Below are positions 60,052 to 64,000 of a DNA stretch of 64,000 bases, piece by piece. The position numbers and the translations under genes are program-made. The stretch is from Candidatus Lustribacter telmatis (GTDB taxonomy: Bacteria; Vulcanimicrobiota; Vulcanimicrobiia; Vulcanimicrobiales; Vulcanimicrobiaceae): NCBI GenBank assembly GCA_003164045.1, contig PLRU01000071.1, positions 54,381 to 118,380 of the forward strand, in the 5' to 3' direction. Under the pieces are notes generated by a model that did not search any database, had not been told where the DNA came from, and was given only the letters and a program-made list of their open reading frames with translations. Each line of letters opens with the position of its first letter. Position 1 is the stretch's first letter.

Positions 60052-60998
60052 CCCGCGCGCTCATCGGCAGCCGGCGCGGTACGATCGTCGGTGCGCTCTT
60101 GTTTTTGGGCGGTCTCGTGCTGCCGTTCGTCGTGTACCCCGTGCTGGCGATCGACATCGCGGCGTACGCGATCTTTGCGGTGGCCTTCGATCTGCTGCTC
60201 GGCTTTGCCGGGTTGCTCTCATTCGGGCACGCACTCTTTTGGGGCGGAGCCGGCTACGTCGTCACGATTCTCATGGCAAAAGCGCACGTGCCGCTGGTTG
60301 CAGCCGCTGCAGTCGCCGTCGCGTATGCCGCCGTGTGTGCCTTGCTCGTCGGCGGCATTGCGATTCGCACCGCCGGCATCTATTTCGCCATGATCACGCT
60401 GGCGCTCGCGCAACTGCAATATTTCTTCGCCTATCAGCTCAGCGATTGGACCGGCGGTGAAAACGGACTGCAAGTCTCCGGCCGCGGCAGCCTGTTCGGC
60501 ATCGACCTCAACAACGACCGTCTTTTCTATTACCTGGTTCTTGCGATCGCGACGCTGGCCGTGCTGCTGGTGATTCGCGTGGTGCGCTCGCCGTTCGGCT
60601 TTGCGCTCGAAGCCGCGCGTGATAACGAGCAGCGCGCCATCTCGCTCGGCTACCACGTCAATCGCTTCAAGCTCGCGACGTTCGTGTTTTCCGGCACGCT
60701 CGCGGGTCTCGCGGGCGTGCTCTTCGCTGCGGGGAACCGGCTCGCGTCGCTCGACGGCGTCGATTGGCATACGTCGGGCAAGATCGTGATGATGTCGATC
60801 CTCGGCGGCATGGGAACGATCTTCGGGCCGATCGTCGGCGCGACGATCTTCGAGACGCTCGAATACTTCGTCTCAAAAACGCTCGTCGGCAACAAGACGA
60901 ACCTCATCATGGGAACGCTCTTTGCGATCGTTATCCTCGTCGCGCGCCGCGGCATCGTCGGCGAAATCCTCGCCCGCGCGCGGCCGCGGTCGTCTTAA
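60048..60998 (+). CDS. livM: LivM-type ABC transporter permease
   Basis: A 316-residue inner-membrane permease, about nine or ten helices. FAGLLSFGHALFWGGAGYVV is the family signature, TWTGGENGLQ-like DWTGGENGLQVSG follows, and RDNEQRAISLGYHVNRFKL is the cytoplasmic coupling loop. Start GTG 60048 overlaps the LivH stop. Its end overlaps the convergent LivF gene by four bases, so the two halves of the transporter are on opposite strands. Confidence 0.93.
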   Translation: MTRALIGSRRGTIVGALLFLGGLVLPFVVYPVLAIDIAAYAIFAVAFDLLLGFAGLLSFGHALFWGGAGYVVTILMAKAHVPLVAAAAVAVAYAAVCALLVGGIAIRTAGIYFAMITLALAQLQYFFAYQLSDWTGGENGLQVSGRGSLFGIDLNNDRLFYYLVLAIATLAVLLVIRVVRSPFGFALEAARDNEQRAISLGYHVNRFKLATFVFSGTLAGLAGVLFAAGNRLASLDGVDWHTSGKIVMMSILGGMGTIFGPIVGATIFETLEYFVSKTLVGNKTNLIMGTLFAIVILVARRGIVGEILARARPRSS

Positions 60999-61687
60999 AC
61001 GCCGAGCAGATCTAAGAGTTCGGTCTCGCGGGCGATGACCTCGCTGTTGGCGAGGGTTTGTACCACCGTGCCGTGCGCGACGATGTGGTGGCGATCCGCG
61101 ACCGACGTGGCAAAGCGAACGTTCTGCTCGACCAGCAAGATCGTTACACCGTCGGCCTTCATCGTGCGAATCAGCGCGCCGATCTGATCGACGATCGCGG
61201 GCGCGAGACCCTCAGTGGGCTCGTCGAGCAAGATGAGTCGCGCGCCCGTGCGTAAGACGCGCGCGATCGCGAGCATCTGCTGCTCGCCGCCCGAGAGCGT
61301 GGTGCCGGGCGCTTTCGCGCGTTCTTTGAGGTTCGGAAACGTCTCGAAAATTCGCTCCAGCTCCCAACCGCCCGGGGCGACGATCGGCGCCAGCGTGAGG
61401 TTCTCGAACACCGTGAGCGTGGAGAGAATGCCGCGCTCTTCGGGCACGTAACCGATCCCCAAGCGCGCGATACGATCCGAACGCAGGCCGGCGATCGGCG
61501 TCTCGCCATAGACGATGGTGCCGCTGCGCGCCGGAACGATGCCCATGATCGTGCGCAGCGTCGTGGTTTTTCCAGCGCCGTTGCGCCCGACCAGCGTCGC
61601 GACCTCGCCTTGCTCGACGCGCAGCGACATGCCGTGCAAGATGTGGCTCTCACCGTAATAGGCGTGAACGTCGCGCAGTTCAAGCAC
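60995..61687 (-). CDS. livF: LivF-type ABC transporter ATPase
   Basis: A 230-residue ATPase. The Walker A is LVGRNGAGKTTTLRTIMG, the signature TLSGGEQQMLAIARVLRTG, and Walker B LILLDEPTEGLAP with LLVEQNVRFA. Start GTG 61687 gives the usual LivF N-terminus (VLELRDVHAYYGESHIL) and overlaps the LivG stop by eight bases. An in-frame extension to 61741 is not used because it reads through LivG. It energises transport together with LivG. Confidence 0.93.
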   Translation of the reverse strand: MLELRDVHAYYGESHILHGMSLRVEQGEVATLVGRNGAGKTTTLRTIMGIVPARSGTIVYGETPIAGLRSDRIARLGIGYVPEERGILSTLTVFENLTLAPIVAPGGWELERIFETFPNLKERAKAPGTTLSGGEQQMLAIARVLRTGARLILLDEPTEGLAPAIVDQIGALIRTMKADGVTILLVEQNVRFATSVADRHHIVAHGTVVQTLANSEVIARETELLDLLGV

Positions 61688-62432
61688 GGCTGCCGCCGCC
61701 CAAATACGCTGCGATAACGCGCTCGTCCGCCCGCACTTCATCGTAGGTGCCTTCGGTGAGAACCCCTCCGCGCTGCATCACGGTAATCCGCTCGCACAGA
61801 TCCGACACCACGCGTAGGTTGTGCTCCACCAGCACGACCGTACGGCCCACTGCGGCGCGGCGGATGAGCGCGATCGTCCGCTCGATGTCTTCCATACCCA
61901 TGCCCGCCGTGGGTTCGTCGAGCAGCAGCACCCGCGGATTTTGCGCGAGCGCGATGGCCAGCTCGAGCGAGCGTTTTGCGCCGTAGGGCAGCGTTCCCGC
62001 AACGCTCTCGCGTTCGGTCTCAAGCCCGACGCTCGCGAGCAATTCGCGCGCCGGATCGTCGAGCACGGCGGTCGCCGCCGGTCCGGCCAACGCCCGGCGC
62101 GGCAACGGCGTGAGTGCGGCTAGCGCGATCTTCACGTTGTCGAGCGCGGTCATGCTGGGAAAGATCGAGTTGATCTGAAAGCTGCGCACCATGCCGCGCC
62201 GCGCGATCGAGGCCGGGTCGAGGCGCGCGATCTCCTCGCCCGCCAACTGCACGCTCCCGCGCGTGGCCGGCGCGAAGCCGGAGAGCACGTTGAACAGCGT
62301 CGTCTTTCCCGCACCGTTGGGTCCGATGACGGCGTGAATCGTGCCCTCACCGATGGCCAGCTCGGCGATATCGAGTGCGGTGAAGCCGGCGTAGGTCTTG
62401 ACCAAGTCCCGCGCGATGAGAATCGACGCCAT
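61680..62432 (-). CDS. livG: LivG-type ABC transporter ATPase
   Basis: A 250-residue ATPase. Walker A is VIGPNGAGKTTLFNVLSG; VRSFQINSIFPSMTALDNVK is the LivG Q-loop region; the signature is TLPYGAKRSLELAIALAQ, the LSYG variant of this family; Walker B is VLLLDEPTAGMG with LVEHNLRVVSDLCER. It precedes LivF in the same operon. It faces away from the SDR gene at 62708. Confidence 0.93.
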   Translation of the reverse strand: MASILIARDLVKTYAGFTALDIAELAIGEGTIHAVIGPNGAGKTTLFNVLSGFAPATRGSVQLAGEEIARLDPASIARRGMVRSFQINSIFPSMTALDNVKIALAALTPLPRRALAGPAATAVLDDPARELLASVGLETERESVAGTLPYGAKRSLELAIALAQNPRVLLLDEPTAGMGMEDIERTIALIRRAAVGRTVVLVEHNLRVVSDLCERITVMQRGGVLTEGTYDEVRADERVIAAYLGGGSRA

Positions 62433-62707
62433 TGCCAGGGTGATTGGGAAGAGTTCCGGGGTCGACCTTTGCTTATGGGTTCGGCGTCCATTCCAGGCGT
62501 ATCGCCTCGCGCATCATGCCGTAACACTGCTCGCTGGAAGTCGCCGATCGACATGCGCAGCACGGCGGCGTCATTGTGCTTTTCAAGAGCGGCCGGCAAC
62601 GCAAAAAACGAACCCGTCAATAACGACCGTACCGTCTCGAACATTCGCGATTTGGTGATACACTTTGCACGAGCGAATTGCTAAGCATGCGGCTGCCGGG
62701 AGCACGA
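62433..62707. other. Divergent intergenic region between LivG and the SDR gene
   Basis: About 275 bases with no supported gene. Minus-strand frames are open here but lack coding character and a ribosome site. Nested inverted repeats at 62483-62545 (GGCG, TTCCAG, an AGGCG-TAT-CGCCT hairpin, CTGGAA, CGCC) could form a folded leader for livGF. The promoters of both operons must lie here. Confidence 0.35.
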
Positions 62708-63442
62708 ATGAAGCATATTTTGGTTGCCGGCGGTGCCGGCGGCGTCGGTGAGGCCATCGTTCGCGCATTGCTCGATGCCGGGCACCGCATCGTCGTTCCA
62801 TCACGCAGCGCCGCGCGTCTCGAGCGTCTCCGGAACGACGTCGCCGCCGATCGCCAGCGCTCCGATCGGCTCATCACGATCACCGGTGATATCGGCACGA
62901 TCGGCGGCGCGCAAGCAATACGCGACCGCATCGCGCGCGACGTCGGCCGGCTCGACGTATTGATCCCCTCGCTTGGCGGATGGTGGGAGGGCGGTCTTCT
63001 CGATGCCACGCCCGCCGTTTGGGATATCGTCATGGACGAGATGGTGCGCACGCACTATGTATTCGCGCACGTCTTCGTGCCGGTGATCCGTGCGCAGCCG
63101 GAAGGCGGACGCTACATCGGCATCGGCGGCGGCGCGGCCTACCATCCGATCCGCAACTCGAGCCTCGTCTCGATCGCCGGCGCGGCCCAACTCATGCTCA
63201 CGCGGGCGCTGCGCCAAGAGATTCCCGAGGATGCGGTCGACGTGCTCGAACTCGTCGTCGATGGACCCGTCCGGACGCGCGATTCCGAGCACCTGGCCGG
63301 GCCCGATTGGTTGGCGGCTGCCGAAGTCGGCCGCATCGTCGTCGAACTCGTCGCGCACGGCCGAACGGAAGATCCGTCGACGCGTACCTCCGGGCCGATC
63401 GTGCGCATGCGGCCGCGCGAGCGCGGGCAAGGAGTGACGTAA
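62708..63442 (+). CDS. Atypical short-chain dehydrogenase/reductase
   Basis: A 244-residue Rossmann-fold protein. ILVAGGAGGVGEAIVRALLD is the NAD(P)-binding Gly motif, and LDVLIPSLGGWWEGG takes the place of the NNAG strand. Where classical SDRs have YxxxK, this protein has NSSLVSIAGAAQLMLTRALR, so the catalytic Tyr and Lys appear absent. It may bind nucleotide without the classical chemistry. ATG 62708 has GGGAG upstream. Its stop overlaps the next start (TAATG). Confidence 0.8.
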   Translation: MKHILVAGGAGGVGEAIVRALLDAGHRIVVPSRSAARLERLRNDVAADRQRSDRLITITGDIGTIGGAQAIRDRIARDVGRLDVLIPSLGGWWEGGLLDATPAVWDIVMDEMVRTHYVFAHVFVPVIRAQPEGGRYIGIGGGAAYHPIRNSSLVSIAGAAQLMLTRALRQEIPEDAVDVLELVVDGPVRTRDSEHLAGPDWLAAAEVGRIVVELVAHGRTEDPSTRTSGPIVRMRPRERGQGVT

Positions 63443-63933
63443 TGAGTTCTGATGCGCTTGCCCATCTCTGCGAATCGCTCGATGGACCGATGGCCATCGT
63501 GACCGCCTTCGACGGCCGCGAACGGAGCGGGTGCCTGGTCGGCTTTCACACGCAGTGCAGCATCGCACCGAGCCGCTGGATCGTCTGTATTTCGAAGAAG
63601 AACCACACCTACGGCATCGCCCAAGGCGCCGAGTGGCTGGCGCTGCACTTCTTACGCAGCGACCAGCTCGGGCTCGCGCAACTCTTCGGCGCCGTTACCG
63701 ATGACGTTGTGCCGGAGCTCAAATTCCAGCGTTGTGAATGGCGCGCCGCCGGTGGCGGTACGCCGATTCTTGCAGGCTGCGACTACATTTTCGGGCGCGT
63801 GCTCGAACGCATCGACGCAGGCGACCACGTCGCACACCTGATCGACATATGCGAGACCGGAAACCCGCATCCGGCCGCGCCGCAACTCGGTTTTCAAGAC
63901 GTCCAGGGAATGCGGCCGGGTCACGCGCCGTAA
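63442..63933 (+). CDS. Flavin reductase-like (FMN-binding split barrel) protein
   Basis: A 163-residue protein of the flavin reductase domain family. GPMAIVTAFDGRERSGCLVG and QCSIAPSRWIVCISKKNHTY form the FMN-binding strands, and HFLRSDQLGLAQLFG the following helix. Such proteins supply reduced flavin to two-component monooxygenases or act as reductases; the luciferase-like enzymes of the window would need such a partner. The ATG overlaps the SDR stop. Confidence 0.82.
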   Translation: MSSDALAHLCESLDGPMAIVTAFDGRERSGCLVGFHTQCSIAPSRWIVCISKKNHTYGIAQGAEWLALHFLRSDQLGLAQLFGAVTDDVVPELKFQRCEWRAAGGGTPILAGCDYIFGRVLERIDAGDHVAHLIDICETGNPHPAAPQLGFQDVQGMRPGHAP

Positions 63934-64000
63934 GCGGGCGCTTGGCAGGTTTCGGATTCCGAGGTGCGGGGGATCAGAGAGCCGGAGGTATCTTGCTTGA
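63934..64000. other. Window edge, possible start of a next gene
   Basis: After the flavin reductase-like gene the sequence holds a GGAGG (63984-63990 region) followed by a TTG near the last bases, which could be the ribosome site and start of another plus-strand gene. Too short to judge. Confidence 0.25.

Noticed and set aside
62440..62644. A short minus-strand frame upstream of livG
   Set aside because: No ribosome site, no recognised motif, and it runs out of frame into livG; treated as intergenic.
1..64000. tRNA, rRNA, CRISPR arrays, insertion sequences or prophage genes
   Set aside because: No cloverleaf with matching arms, no regularly spaced repeats, and no transposase, integrase or phage structural proteins were seen.

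Overview
The window is high-GC DNA, densely packed with genes and free of mobile elements, CRISPR arrays and recognisable RNA genes. It comes from a diderm, largely aerobic bacterium. Evidence for a second membrane is a TonB-dependent receptor ending in an aromatic residue, several lipoboxes and many exported binding proteins. Gene content fits an uncultured soil-type aromatic degrader. Eremiobacterota (WPS-2) is one possibility, but the phylum cannot be fixed from the sequence alone.

Layout. 1-0.8 kb: end of a membrane-bound [NiFe]-hydrogenase-like operon. 0.7-3.5 kb: ArsR regulator, then a Rieske oxygenase with a LivK-type binding protein. 3.5-8.7 kb: lipoprotein, luciferase-like monooxygenase, then a hydroxycinnamoyl-CoA hydratase-lyase operon (with binding protein, MarR regulator and CoA-transferase) behind a promoter with a palindromic operator. 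8.7-12.9 kb: citryl-CoA lyase-like protein, binding protein, and a FAH hydrolase/luciferase-like pair. 12.9-14.1 kb: an ArsR/SRPBCC/unknown set with two matching operators. 14.1-18.5 kb: TonB receptor and lipoprotein behind a hairpin-rich leader. 18.7-24.6 kb: TPR glycosyltransferase-like protein, Mug glycosylase, VOC protein, WYL regulator, and a PDZ/transmembrane/GAF protein. 24.6-26.8 kb: second binding protein-Rieske pair. 26.8-30.3 kb: one-carbon operon (serine-glyoxylate aminotransferase, formate-THF ligase, 5-formyl-THF cyclo-ligase). 30.4-38.3 kb: methyltransferase, NHL propeller, aldolase/HAD pair, hydrolase, secreted proteins, PadR operon. 38.5-49.3 kb: feruloyl-CoA synthase and the aerobic benzoyl-CoA (box) pathway: BoxR, benzoate-CoA ligase, BoxB, BoxC. 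49.3-57.9 kb: binding proteins, PilZ protein, old-yellow-enzyme, deacetylase and VOC protein. 57.9-62.4 kb: one branched-chain-type ABC transporter (binding protein, LivH, LivM, LivF, LivG). 62.7-63.9 kb: atypical SDR and flavin reductase-like pair.

How it works together. The genes describe uptake and activation of lignin-type aromatics. Hydroxycinnamates would be activated by Fcs and shortened by the hydratase-lyase. Benzoate would be activated by its CoA ligase and processed by BoxB/BoxC. Rieske, FAH, aldolase and CoA-transferase modules supply further steps. BoxC chemistry releases formate, which the one-carbon operon could capture. Ten periplasmic binding proteins of two families are scattered next to catabolic genes, but only one set of LivHMFG components is present. 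No gene-free stretch exceeds about 275 bases.
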